DNA of 44,978 nucleotides, taken from the NCBI GenBank assembly GCA_902800625.1, contig CADCFG010000015.1, forward strand, positions 62,302-107,279, given 5' to 3'. The first letter of the stretch is position 1, and each line of letters starts with the position of its first letter. This DNA is from an uncultured Eubacteriales bacterium (GTDB lineage Bacteria; Bacillota; Clostridia; Christensenellales; Aristaeellaceae). The notes under the pieces were generated by a model. That model had not been told where the DNA came from. It saw nothing but the letters and a program-made list of their open reading frames with translations, and did no database searches. A program made the translations under genes and the position numbers. Shown here in pieces: positions 7,423-15,452 of the stretch.

Positions 7423-7790
7423 TTCAGCCGCTGCGGCAGGCCGCAGAACAGCCGCCACACCTCGTCTGACCGGGCTGCCAGATGCGCGTTTATCCGCCCG
7501 CAGGCCTCCCGCCAGAGGCGAAGCACCGGGTCGATGGGTACCACGCCGCTGGAGATGTCCGTGGCGATCACCACGGCGTCTTCGCGCAGCGCGGGCAGCG
7601 CCTCCATCGGGTCGGCACCCGCCTGAACGCGGTTCAGCGCCCATTTCTCGATATACGCCACGCCCTTCCTGGACGTATCCAGCGCCGACGTGCCCTCGTC
7701 GCAGATAAACACGTCGCCTTCCGTCAGACCAAACCGCGCCTTCGCGAAATCCAGCTTGCCCTGAAAACTGCCGCCGATGATCAGTATCAT
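7419..7790 (-). CDS. short CobU-like P-loop protein
   Basis: This 123-residue protein resembles a shortened cobinamide kinase. It has GGSFQGK (residues 6-12) like the CobU P-loop, but Leu follows the Lys where Ser or Thr normally sits. The C-terminal half (IATDISSGVVPIDPVLRLWR ... DEVWRLFCGLPQRLK) matches the end of CobU. It lacks the RIRRHRxxR segment with the guanylylated His that the full CobU at 8549-9079 carries. The ATG at 7790 is chosen because GAGGTG sits 5 bases upstream; a GTG two codons earlier overlaps that site. It may be a kinase-only or regulatory paralogue. Confidence 0.7.
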   Translation of the reverse strand: MILIIGGSFQGKLDFAKARFGLTEGDVFICDEGTSALDTSRKGVAYIEKWALNRVQAGADPMEALPALREDAVVIATDISSGVVPIDPVLRLWREACGRINAHLAARSDEVWRLFCGLPQRLK

Positions 7791-7799
7791 AGCCACACC

Positions 7800-8552
7800 T
7801 CAAATCAGCATCCGCAAGCGCAGCGTCGCCAGCGCCACCAGCCCGGCGCATTCCGCGACGCTCAGCGCGAAGCCCGCCACGTCGCCGGAAACGCCCTTGA
7901 GCGTCCGATAGCCCCACAGCATTGCCAGCGCGTAGGCCAGCGTTTCCACAAGCAGCACCAGAATCTGCCCCTTCAGCCACAGTCCGCAGGCCAGAAGCGC
8001 CAGCGCCCACATGGCAAGGATTGCCAGCCGCTGGACCATGGAGCCCCCGGCCCGGGCATATTCGCTGTGGCCGAGGGTCGGCAGGGTCAGCACCGAAAAG
8101 GCCGAACCGCAGCGGGAGACGATCGGAATGAACAGCAGCGCCCGCAGGTCGCCGGAGAAGCCGACGCAGCGCGCGGCATCGTAGCTGAACAGCGCCAGCA
8201 CGGCCAGCGCGATGATGGAGAAAGCCCCGGCGTGGGGGTCCTTCAATATCCGAAGCCGCTGCTCCAGCGGCCGCCAGGACAGAAGCGCGTCGGCGGTGTC
8301 CATGAAGCCGTCCAGGTGCATAAAGCCGGTGATCAGCCAGGGCAGCGTCACGATCAGCGCGGACTGGACGACCGGCAGCCAGCGCCCGGCCAGCAGCGCC
8401 AGCAGGCACCACAGAAGCCCCACCACGGCCCCCACGATGGGCAGGCACACCACGGCCAGCGGCCGGGCTTCCTCGTCCCAGGGACGCCAGGGGCAGGGGA
8501 TGGCGGTGAAGGTGGAAAGACTCATGCACAGGGCCGTCAGGATGCGTTTCAT
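7800..8552 (-). CDS. cobS: adenosylcobinamide-GDP ribazoletransferase (cobalamin synthase)
   Basis: This integral membrane enzyme joins adenosylcobinamide-GDP to alpha-ribazole or its phosphate, giving adenosylcobalamin or its 5'-phosphate. The 250-residue protein is strongly hydrophobic with about six or seven membrane segments. It carries the family signature HLDGFMDTADAL (about residues 80-91) and DPHAGAFSI (about 105-113). Its start overlaps the cobU stop (ATGA). Length and motifs are normal. Confidence 0.93.
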   Translation of the reverse strand: MKRILTALCMSLSTFTAIPCPWRPWDEEARPLAVVCLPIVGAVVGLLWCLLALLAGRWLPVVQSALIVTLPWLITGFMHLDGFMDTADALLSWRPLEQRLRILKDPHAGAFSIIALAVLALFSYDAARCVGFSGDLRALLFIPIVSRCGSAFSVLTLPTLGHSEYARAGGSMVQRLAILAMWALALLACGLWLKGQILVLLVETLAYALAMLWGYRTLKGVSGDVAGFALSVAECAGLVALATLRLRMLI

Positions 8553-9079
8553 AGCGGCAATGCCCCCTTGTGAACGGTCAGCAGCCCCGCCGAGGCCTCC
8601 AGCACGTTGTCGCAGGCGGCGGCCAGATGTCGGTCGATGCGGGCAAGCCCCCTGCGGTAGGCCTCGGTGAGCGCGTCGTACAGGGCGGCGTCGGAGAAGA
8701 TGTAGTCCGACACCAGCACGGCGCTGGGCGCGCGGCGGATGAATTCCGTCAACTCATCGGCGACCTTCGCGGGTGCGTCCAGGCGGACGCCATTCCCGTC
8801 GAACATCTCGTTGGCCAGCAGCGCGGTCACGCTGTCCAACAGGAACGCCCCGGAAGGATCGGCCCCCTCCAGCGCGCCGAGGATATCCCGGCCGCGCTCG
8901 ATGGTGATAAAGCCCCAGCCCGCGCGCTCGGCCCGGTGGCGGCGGATGCGCGCCTCGTCCTCCCCGTCGTGAGGCAGCATGGTGGCCACGTAGTAGAGGG
9001 GCTGGCCGCAGGCCTTCGCGATTCTCTGCGCCCACAGGCTCTTCCCGTTCTTGCAGCCGCCGGAGATGTAGGTGCTCAT
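8549..9079 (-). CDS. cobU: adenosylcobinamide kinase / guanylyltransferase
   Basis: This bifunctional enzyme phosphorylates adenosylcobinamide and then loads GMP to give adenosylcobinamide-GDP. The 176-residue protein has the P-loop SGGCKNGKS (6-14), the RIRRHRAER segment whose His48 corresponds to the guanylylated His of characterised CobU, and LLDSVTALLANEM. Length is normal. The start overlaps the cobT stop (ATGA). A second, truncated CobU-like gene lies two genes downstream. Confidence 0.93.
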   Translation of the reverse strand: MSTYISGGCKNGKSLWAQRIAKACGQPLYYVATMLPHDGEDEARIRRHRAERAGWGFITIERGRDILGALEGADPSGAFLLDSVTALLANEMFDGNGVRLDAPAKVADELTEFIRRAPSAVLVSDYIFSDAALYDALTEAYRRGLARIDRHLAAACDNVLEASAGLLTVHKGALPL

Positions 9080-10173
9080 GCTTCCCCCTGAAAGCGCCGG
9101 TTCATGCGAATCTCTGACAGGTATTCGTCGTCGATCCCGGCTTCGTTGAACGTGGCCATCTCCAAAATCACCCGCTGGGCGGCAGAGATGATCTCAAAGG
9201 CGATGGGGCAGCCGCTGCCCTCGCCCAGGCGCATGTTGAGGTTCAGCATCGGCTGCATCGACATGGCCGCCATGGCGAGACCGTAGCCCTTTTCCACGGA
9301 GGCGTGGGAGGGAATCATGTACGCCGCGCAAAGCGGGTTCAGTCGAAACGCGCACAGCGCCGCCACCGCGCTGATGAAGCCGTCGATCACTGCCGGCATA
9401 CGCAGCCGCGCCGCCCCGATGAACGCGCCGCACATGGCCGCCAGGTCGAAACCACCCACCTTGGCGAGCACGTCGACGGGGTCGCCCGCGTCGGGATCCA
9501 GGGCTTGCAGCGCCCCGTCGATCAGGCGGGCCTTTTTCTCCAGCGCTCCATCCGTGAGCCCTGCGCCGCGGCTGACGGTCTCGCAAGCCCGAAGCCCCAG
9601 CAACGCCGACAGCACCGCAGCCGAGGTGGTGGTGTTGCCGATGCCCATTTCGCCTACGCCGATAATCTGCACGCCGTCAGCCTTCGCGCGATCCGCCGCT
9701 TCGATGCCTGTGAGGATGGCCCGTAGCGCATCGTCCCGGGTCATGGCGGGCTCTGTTGCGAAATTCCTGGTGCCCCGGGCGATCTTGCGATCCAGCACGC
9801 CCGGCTCACGGATATCCGCGTCCACGCCCACATCGATCACTTCCAACTCGCTGTGAAAGTGCCGGGCAAGCACCGCCGCGCCGGTCAGTCCCCGGGAGAG
9901 GTTCAGGGTCTGCATGAGGGTGACGCTCTTTGGACAGCTGCTGACGCCCTTGTCCGCGATGCCGTTGTCCGCCGCAAACACCAGCAGACGGCGCCTGTCC
10001 ACGGGACTTGCGATTTGCCCGGTCATGCCCGCCATCTTTACGCTGATGTCCTCCAGCGAGCCGAGGCTGTGGGGAGGCTTGGCAAGGCTGGCCTGTCGCC
10101 GGAGCGCCGCGTCCATGGCGGCGGAATCCGGCGCGGGGATGCCCGCTAAGATTTCCTGAAGATGCTGTTCCAT
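9076..10173 (-). CDS. cobT: nicotinate-nucleotide:dimethylbenzimidazole phosphoribosyltransferase
   Basis: The enzyme activates the lower-ligand base (dimethylbenzimidazole or another base) by transferring phosphoribose from nicotinate mononucleotide, giving alpha-ribazole phosphate. The 365-residue protein has PPHSLGSLE near 33-41, GEMGIGNTTTSAA (174-186), VIDGFISAVAA (262-272) and MRLGEGSG with the probable catalytic Glu318. Length is normal. It overlaps the NlpC/P60 gene upstream by 28 bases and cobU downstream by 4. No cobalamin riboswitch is seen upstream of the operon. Confidence 0.94.
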   Translation of the reverse strand: MEQHLQEILAGIPAPDSAAMDAALRRQASLAKPPHSLGSLEDISVKMAGMTGQIASPVDRRRLLVFAADNGIADKGVSSCPKSVTLMQTLNLSRGLTGAAVLARHFHSELEVIDVGVDADIREPGVLDRKIARGTRNFATEPAMTRDDALRAILTGIEAADRAKADGVQIIGVGEMGIGNTTTSAAVLSALLGLRACETVSRGAGLTDGALEKKARLIDGALQALDPDAGDPVDVLAKVGGFDLAAMCGAFIGAARLRMPAVIDGFISAVAALCAFRLNPLCAAYMIPSHASVEKGYGLAMAAMSMQPMLNLNMRLGEGSGCPIAFEIISAAQRVILEMATFNEAGIDDEYLSEIRMNRRFQGEA

Positions 10174-10883
10174 AGTGATGAAATCCAGTCCTTCACAATG
10201 CCGAATTTGCCGGGTATGTCCAGCCCCGCGAACCAGTCCCGCACGGGCTTCAATCGTTCATTGATCCAGTCCCGCGCCGGCGCGAGGCGCTGGCCGATCC
10301 AGTCGATGGCGGGGGCCAGCCTCTGGGGGATGCCGGTGGAATCGAACCAGGCGGCGATCTGAGAGCGGCTGGGCAGGTAGTAATAGGGCTGTACGTACCG
10401 ACGCGCCCCGGTGAATTTCTCCAGGTAAAAGTCCTCCAGCGCGCTGATCTTCACCTCGCCGGTGGAGGAGGCGTGGATGAAGCGGTTGCCGCCGATGTAA
10501 AAGCCCATGTGGTCGCTGGGGTCCTTGTCGGCCACGGTGTCAAAGCACACCACGTCGCCCGCCAGCAGGTCCCGGGGATTTTCGATCAGCGGATAGCGCT
10601 CGTCCGTGCCGATGACGGCGGCGGCGTGGTAGGGGAACTCGAAGCCCTCCGGCTCAAGGCAGAACATCACCAGACCGCTGCAATCGAACTGGTCCGGCCC
10701 AACGGCCCCCAGCACGTAAGGCTTGCCCAGGTGCTCCATCGCCCGCAGGACCACCACCTCGCCCTGGGTGTACCCGGAGCAGGTGAGCGCAATCAGCATC
10801 AGGCACAGCCACAGTGCCCAGGTTTGAACGATGAAAAACCGGGCGGCGCGGTGGGGCCGGAAGCGCTTTCGTTTGCGGGACAT
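10146..10883 (-). CDS. membrane-anchored NlpC/P60 peptidase with C-terminal 11-residue repeats
   Basis: This 245-residue protein has a basic N-terminus and one membrane segment (about 15-36), then an NlpC/P60 domain with the expected catalytic Cys68 (FDCSGLV), His125 (DHMGFYIG) and His137 (RFIHAS). Such enzymes cut peptide stems of peptidoglycan. From about residue 185 come three near-copies of an 11-residue unit, QRLAPAIDWIG / QRLAPARDWIN / ERLKPVRDWFA, followed by further Trp-containing helix; these should form amphipathic helices. GGAGGAAAC precedes the ATG. It lies between trmB and cobT and overlaps cobT, an odd place for a wall enzyme. Confidence 0.85.
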   Translation of the reverse strand: MSRKRKRFRPHRAARFFIVQTWALWLCLMLIALTCSGYTQGEVVVLRAMEHLGKPYVLGAVGPDQFDCSGLVMFCLEPEGFEFPYHAAAVIGTDERYPLIENPRDLLAGDVVCFDTVADKDPSDHMGFYIGGNRFIHASSTGEVKISALEDFYLEKFTGARRYVQPYYYLPSRSQIAAWFDSTGIPQRLAPAIDWIGQRLAPARDWINERLKPVRDWFAGLDIPGKFGIVKDWISSLWNSIFRKS

Positions 10884-10895
10884 GGGTTTCCTCCG

Positions 10896-11573
10896 TCAAT
10901 CTTTGGTATTTGGCGCGTCGTCCAGCATCCGGGCGATCAGGAAGTGGATGTTCTTGCCCTGGGCGGCGTACATATGCTCGTGCTCGCTGACGTAGTTGGG
11001 CTGAAAGCCGGAGGCGTGCAAGTCGTCGGTGAGGTAAGCGATCTCAAAGCCGCACTCGGCGAAATAGCGCTTTGAGGCCATGAACAGCGCGTCGTTGTCG
11101 GTCTTGAACCAGATCTCGCCTCCGGGCCTCAAAAACGCCCGGTACTGCGTCAGCTGCCTGGGGTGGGTCAGGCGGCGCTTGTGGTGCTTGGCCCGCTCGT
11201 CCCAGGGGTTGGGGAAGGAGATGTAGATGCGCTCGATGCCGTCAGCGGCATTGAACGTGTCGTGGATGCGCAGCGCGTCCACGGCGGAGAGCAGTATGTT
11301 CCCCGGCGGCTGCTCGCCGTAGGCCGCGCGGATGTTCTTCACCGACACCGCCAGCACGTGGCGCACCTCGTCCACGGCGATGTAGTTGACGTCGGGGCTT
11401 TCGTGGGCCATCTGCGCGGTGGAAACGCCCTTGCCGCAGCCGATCTCCAGCATCACGCGCTGCTTCTTCTCAAACAGCTCCGGCCAGCGGCCGATGTGCT
11501 TCGAGGGCTCCTCGATGAAAAACGGGCAGCCGTCCAGCATGGGCTCCGTCCAGGCCCTTCTTCGCATGCGCAT
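10896..11573 (-). CDS. trmB: tRNA (guanine-N7-)-methyltransferase
   Basis: The enzyme makes m7G46 in the variable loop of tRNAs using S-adenosylmethionine. The 225-residue protein has the SAM-binding LEIGCGKG (about residues 42-49) and the TrmB signature ISFPNPWDERAKHHKRR (about 118-134), followed by FKTDN. The first ATG has AAGGAG 12 bases upstream. It begins 3 bases after the stop of the small membrane protein gene and 12 bases before the NlpC/P60 gene, so it is probably cotranscribed with both. Confidence 0.93.
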   Translation of the reverse strand: MRMRRRAWTEPMLDGCPFFIEEPSKHIGRWPELFEKKQRVMLEIGCGKGVSTAQMAHESPDVNYIAVDEVRHVLAVSVKNIRAAYGEQPPGNILLSAVDALRIHDTFNAADGIERIYISFPNPWDERAKHHKRRLTHPRQLTQYRAFLRPGGEIWFKTDNDALFMASKRYFAECGFEIAYLTDDLHASGFQPNYVSEHEHMYAAQGKNIHFLIARMLDDAPNTKD

Positions 11574-11576
11574 GGA

Positions 11577-11813
11577 TTACTGCCGCTCCTTTGCCTCGGA
11601 CTCGGCCTTTGCGGCCTCCTCCCTGCGCCTGGTGACCGTGTGCATCCAGTATAAAAGTCCCGCGCCGCCCAGGGTGGACACCACCCACAGGATCGACGCC
11701 AGCCGCACCTGCCCGGCCAGCATCAGCGCCAGCCCGGCAATGTAGAGCCCCACCAGTACCAGAGCGGTGATCGAGCGCAGCTTTCGCAGCATCGCCGTCC
11801 GCTTGTCGTCCAT
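11577..11813 (-). CDS. small two-helix membrane protein
   Basis: This 78-residue protein has two predicted membrane helices (about 15-33 and 38-57) and a charged C-terminal tail rich in Arg, Glu, Lys and Ala. Its ATG is preceded by CGGAGGGAT. It is the first gene of the minus-strand run leading through trmB into the cob genes, divergent from 11968. I do not recognise a family, and no promoter as clear as the others in the window was found upstream. Confidence 0.6.
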   Translation of the reverse strand: MDDKRTAMLRKLRSITALVLVGLYIAGLALMLAGQVRLASILWVVSTLGGAGLLYWMHTVTRRREEAAKAESEAKERQ

Positions 11814-11914
11814 CGCACATCCCTCCGTTTAAACCTGTAACATTACAATATTCGCCCCGAAAGGGCGTTTGTCCTGCCGGAGAACGGAATTTTATCGCAA
11901 AATGCGCGTTTGAC

Positions 11915-11943
11915 TTGCGCCCTTTTCGCTTTTGCGCTATACT
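11915..11943 (+). promoter_or_regulatory. probable sigma-A promoter
   Basis: -35 TTGCGC (11915-11920), 17-base spacer, -10 TATACT (11938-11943), 24 bases before the ATG at 11968. The -35 is weak. Confidence 0.55.
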
Positions 11944-11967
11944 GACATCTGCAAGGAGGCGAGAGCC

Positions 11968-12273
11968 ATGTTTCCGATACAGACCTTTTTGGACCGCTTC
12001 GGCGCGCTGCTGGAGCAGCTGGACGCCCTGGCGGAGGACTGCGCCGAGGACGCGGCGGAGGACCTGGACGACCTGAACGCGGAGTTCGAGGACGCACTGA
12101 TGCTGCTGGGCGAGTGCAAAGGCGACGATGACCCGGAGGCGCTTTCCGACGCGCTGGAGGACTTGAAGGCCCTGGCCGGGGACTACCGCGGCCTTTCGGG
12201 CAACATTCCCGAAGCCGCCGCCCTGGCCGACCAGCTGGAGATGGCGTCGGACATGGCGCTCGGCAACCTGTGA
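11968..12273 (+). CDS. small acidic helical protein, unknown function
   Basis: This 101-residue protein has no Lys or Arg run and many Asp, Glu, Leu and Ala residues (EQLDALAEDCAEDAAEDLDD), so it should be an acidic helical or coiled-coil protein of the cytoplasm. The ATG at 11968 follows AAGGAGG by 9 bases; an upstream in-frame TTG at 11932 lies inside the promoter and is rejected. No family is recognised and no membrane segment or catalytic motif is visible. It is transcribed divergently from the trmB-cob run. Confidence 0.6.
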   Translation: MFPIQTFLDRFGALLEQLDALAEDCAEDAAEDLDDLNAEFEDALMLLGECKGDDDPEALSDALEDLKALAGDYRGLSGNIPEAAALADQLEMASDMALGNL

Positions 12274-12277
12274 CGGC

Positions 12278-12306
12278 TTGCCAAGCGCCTTCAAATCGGC
12301 TATAAT
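12278..12306 (+). promoter_or_regulatory. sigma-A promoter of the 12340 gene
   Basis: -35 TTGCCA (12278-12283), 17-base spacer, -10 TATAAT (12301-12306). Confidence 0.75.
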
Positions 12307-12339
12307 AGTGTCATTCCATCTGCAAAGGAAGATGCCCCC

Positions 12340-12921
12340 ATGAAGCGTTTCCGCCCCTATTGCGCGGGCTATATCGTGCTGTACGTACTGACCCTGCTCA
12401 GCCTGGCCGACGTGAGCTATACCCTTTATTGTACGGTGAAGGGCGTGCAGCAGTCCCCGATCAACTTCTCATTCTTCGCCTATCTCGTTTTCGCCTTCGC
12501 GCTGTGCTATCTGTGGATGTACGGTCGCAGCCAGGTGGCCATCGACGGCCAGCGGGTGCGCGTGGCGTTTCCCGTCAACCGGCGGCCCAGGGAGGGCGAG
12601 AGCCGGGCGATGTTCATCTACCGCCAGGGCGAGACGGACACCCGCTTCGTGGACAAGACCTTCCGGCTGGATGCCATCACCCGCTACGGCTATGTGGAGG
12701 ATCTGGGCTATGAGCGCATCGACGAGGGCGGGGCGGGGGAAAACAACAAGCTGTTCCCCGTGCACGAGGTGGCCTTCATCACCCGGGACAACAAGCGCTA
12801 CCACTTGAACGCCGGCGTCTATTCAAAAAAGCAGCGCAAGGCGATGTTTGCGCTGATCGAAGCGGGCAGCGGCGTGAAGCCTGAGGGAAAGCTGGGCAAG
12901 GAGCTGAACGGAGCGGCGTAA
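12340..12921 (+). CDS. membrane protein with PH-like C-terminal region, unknown function
   Basis: This 193-residue protein has two membrane helices (about 8-32 and 43-63), then a soluble, beta-rich region (about 65-175) with ITRDNKRYHLNAG. The layout resembles small bacterial membrane proteins with a PH-like domain, but I cannot assign a family with certainty. AAAGGAAG precedes the ATG and it has its own promoter. It appears monocistronic. Confidence 0.6.
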   Translation: MKRFRPYCAGYIVLYVLTLLSLADVSYTLYCTVKGVQQSPINFSFFAYLVFAFALCYLWMYGRSQVAIDGQRVRVAFPVNRRPREGESRAMFIYRQGETDTRFVDKTFRLDAITRYGYVEDLGYERIDEGGAGENNKLFPVHEVAFITRDNKRYHLNAGVYSKKQRKAMFALIEAGSGVKPEGKLGKELNGAA

Positions 12922-13161
12922 AGCACCCTCTGCCGCCCCGCCCACGGGGACGCATATTCTACGCTTTCGGGCGGGATTTCCGCCGATCCATCGACCTTCA
13001 GACGACGGCTCCATGAACTCCATCAGCCAGGCCTGCGGCCAGCCAGCTCCCTCAAAGAGGGAGCCAGGACGGGAGCCTTGCGGATGCGTAGACAGGGTAT
13101 CGCCCGGATATCGAAATCCTCGGCCTTGAGGGAGTGCCTGTCCCGCAGATATGACAACAAA
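12922..13161. other. intergenic region with a short hairpin
   Basis: No gene is evident. It contains GCTCCCTC (13046-13053) and GAGGGAGC (13057-13064), a hairpin of a type that recurs in other gaps of this window (near 22590 and 34687). The rest shows nothing I recognise. Confidence 0.45.
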
Positions 13162-13225
13162 AAACCATGGCGCTTCGATCAGGCGGTCGGCTTATTCCGG
13201 CCTCCTGTTCGAAGCGCCATGGTTT
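13162..13225 (-). terminator. long-stem terminator of the caspase-like gene
   Basis: A perfect 17-bp inverted repeat, AAACCATGGCGCTTCGA (13162-13178) / TCGAAGCGCCATGGTTT (13209-13225), encloses a further near-complete inner stem (about 13180-13207). On the minus strand it is followed by TTTTTTGTTGT. It lies about 110 bases past the stop of the caspase-like gene. The stem is far longer than usual for a terminator. Confidence 0.75.
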
Positions 13226-13335
13226 CAGGGCGCGCTTTCAAATCCCGAACGCGCTCTTTTATAATTTGAGATGCTTTTTTCCGACTATTAATGCACTCGG
13301 GGATGCGTCTGGGCCCGGATCGCACCCGGCCTGCG

Positions 13336-15231
13336 CTATCTCTTCCGATAGAACAGCTCCAGGCCGCAGTTGGAAGGATAAACCTGGATGTGCTGCCTGT
13401 AGCGCTTGGGCTGCTTGGTGCCCTTCTTGGCCACTGCCTTGTACCACTCCTGCAATGTGAGGAAGCTGTTTTTGTTGCTGTCGGCGGGCATCTTGCCCTT
13501 CGTCTTGACGGTGTCGGCGAGCCACTTGACGAAGTAATGGTACTTGTTCTTCTGGTGCCAGCTGGTCTCCATGTAGGCGGAGGCGGTCATCACGTAGAAC
13601 TTGTTTGCCAGCACGAACGCGCCGAGGTTATGGTCCATGGGCGCGAGCACGCCCTGGTCCTGATCGGAGAAGGCGTCCACTACCAGTTGATTGAAGTCGG
13701 CGGGATCAAAGGCGTCCATGCCCTTCGCACCGTAGAGGGCCGCGCCGGAGCCGCAGCTGTCGATCAGCACCACGACCTTGCCCGGCACCTCGTTCAGCCA
13801 GCTTGCCAGGCGGTGCAGGCTCAGCCCGCAATAGCCATAGGCGTCGGGATAGGTGGTCAGGCAGCCGGCGTCATAGTATCCGTTGCCGTAGTAGGAGGTT
13901 TTGTCGTTGCCGTGCGTGCAGATGAAGAACAGGGACACATCATTGGCGGTCGCCCTGCCGAAGGTCGAGCGGATGTCGTTCTGGATCTGATAGTCCGTGC
14001 GGTTGATGCGAGTGGTGACTTCCCAGTAGTTGCCCTGTGCGCCACGCACGCCTTTCAGCACCTTACTCAGCATGTCGACGCTCTTGCGGGAGGGCATCGA
14101 AGTGCAGCCAACGCCTGGGAACTCCGCTTCGCCGATCAGCAGCGCCCGGTAATGGACGTTCGGGTTGAGCACGACGCCGTCCACCTTCACCTTGATGGTG
14201 GCCTTCTTGCCGTTATGGGTCTTGACGGTGATATTTGTTGTGCCCTCGCGCTGGGCGACGACCAGGCCATTCTGATCGACCGTGGCGACGCTCGGCTTGC
14301 TTGATTTCCAGGTCAGCGTCGCATGGGCGGACAAAGGCTCCAGCTCGGTGAGCAGCCGGTAGGATTGCTTCAGGCAGATGGAGGTGGATTTGCCCTGCTT
14401 GATCTTGACCTTTGTGGGCTTGTTGGGGTCGTTGATCTTGAGGGGCACCTTCGCGTAGATCTTCTTGTTGGAAGTCTTTATGGTGATCGTCGCCTTGCCC
14501 TCTTTGTGGCAGATGATGACGCCGTCGGAAGTGATTTCCGCGATGCTGGGCTTGGAGGATTTCCAGCTTGTAACGCTGTAGCCGGCGTTCGTGGCGAAGT
14601 CGGCGAACACACGCACCTCGTCGCCGCGCGAGAGGTTTGTGGTGGCGTACTTGCCCTTGTTGGGCAGGGTCATCCATAGATTGATGACCTTGGGGATGAT
14701 GTGCTGGGGAATCAGTACCGAGCCGCAGACCTCGCAATGGGCGCCTTCAGACAGGCCCTCTTTCTGGAAGGTCGGGTCCTCGCCCGCGTCTATGACGACC
14801 ACGTGGTTGGACGTGCCGTCGAGGCAGGGACCGGCGGCGGCCACGGCCTGCTCCAGAGCCATGTCGTCTGGGCTGCCAAAGGTCACCATGCGCGCCTTGG
14901 GGTCTCCGGATTCGTCGAACTCATCGCTGCCAGGCGTGAAGACATAGGTGGAGCCCTCCGTCTCGGCGGGTTCCGTTGCGACAGGCAGTGAATCGTCGAT
15001 CGGAGCATCCGCATCGACGAGGCCGCCTTCGTCGGAGACGGAGTCATCGCCGATCGTGAACTCCTCCAGCTCTTCCACCGGCTCGTCCAGGTCTTCGGAA
15101 TCGTATTCCTCAAGCACGTCCGTCAGTTCCAACTCCGTCAGCTCGACCTCCGGCATTTCTGCCAGGACGCCTGTCGCCAACAGCGCAGTGCAGAGCAGCG
15201 CCGCGAGCAGGCATGTAAGCAAACGCTTCAT
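13336..15231 (-). CDS. secreted caspase-like cysteine peptidase with two BIG2 domains
   Basis: This 631-residue protein has a signal peptide (residues 1-24, ending ATGVLA) and an acidic, disordered stretch (25-110). A CEVCG pair (166-169) sits in a segment typical of Clostridia surface proteins. Two bacterial Ig-like BIG2 domains follow (about 180-265 and 273-351, each with SWKSSKPS- or TWKSSKPS-type motifs), then a caspase-fold domain (about 360-600). His440 in FFICTHGND and Cys493 in VLIDSCGSG form the expected catalytic dyad. The ATG at 15231 is chosen because the signal peptide begins there; an ATG 15 codons earlier lies in the promoter. Target and activation mode are unknown. Confidence 0.88.
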   Translation of the reverse strand: MKRLLTCLLAALLCTALLATGVLAEMPEVELTELELTDVLEEYDSEDLDEPVEELEEFTIGDDSVSDEGGLVDADAPIDDSLPVATEPAETEGSTYVFTPGSDEFDESGDPKARMVTFGSPDDMALEQAVAAAGPCLDGTSNHVVVIDAGEDPTFQKEGLSEGAHCEVCGSVLIPQHIIPKVINLWMTLPNKGKYATTNLSRGDEVRVFADFATNAGYSVTSWKSSKPSIAEITSDGVIICHKEGKATITIKTSNKKIYAKVPLKINDPNKPTKVKIKQGKSTSICLKQSYRLLTELEPLSAHATLTWKSSKPSVATVDQNGLVVAQREGTTNITVKTHNGKKATIKVKVDGVVLNPNVHYRALLIGEAEFPGVGCTSMPSRKSVDMLSKVLKGVRGAQGNYWEVTTRINRTDYQIQNDIRSTFGRATANDVSLFFICTHGNDKTSYYGNGYYDAGCLTTYPDAYGYCGLSLHRLASWLNEVPGKVVVLIDSCGSGAALYGAKGMDAFDPADFNQLVVDAFSDQDQGVLAPMDHNLGAFVLANKFYVMTASAYMETSWHQKNKYHYFVKWLADTVKTKGKMPADSNKNSFLTLQEWYKAVAKKGTKQPKRYRQHIQVYPSNCGLELFYRKR

Positions 15232-15274
15232 ATCTTCCACCCCATCCGTTGTAATGCTGGAATATCCCACCATC

Positions 15275-15304
15275 ATTATACAGACGCTGCCATAATATTG
15301 TCAA
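15275..15304 (-). promoter_or_regulatory. consensus sigma-A promoter of the caspase-like gene
   Basis: Minus strand: -35 TTGACA (15299-15304), 18-base spacer, -10 TATAAT (15275-15280). Both boxes are perfect consensus, so strong expression is expected. Confidence 0.85.
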
Positions 15305-15452
15305 GGATTATTTACGAAAATGAACCTTTTTCGATAACGGACGGAGTAACGCGACCTTCGCCGCCAAAGGCAGGTGCTCCGGGCTGTGGAAGGCGCGACA
15401 AAGCAACGCGGGGGCGGCGCTTTGCCGCCCCCGCAAGGGACCTGGCGGGACT

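Noticed and set aside
6832..8529. A single 565-codon frame covering cobS and cobC
   Set aside because: Its front part is an out-of-frame reading of cobS; only its last 196 codons (from 7422) are a real gene.
11932..11967. TTG start giving a 113-residue form of the acidic protein
   Set aside because: The TTG lies inside the promoter (-10 at 11938-11943); the ATG at 11968 has AAGGAGG.
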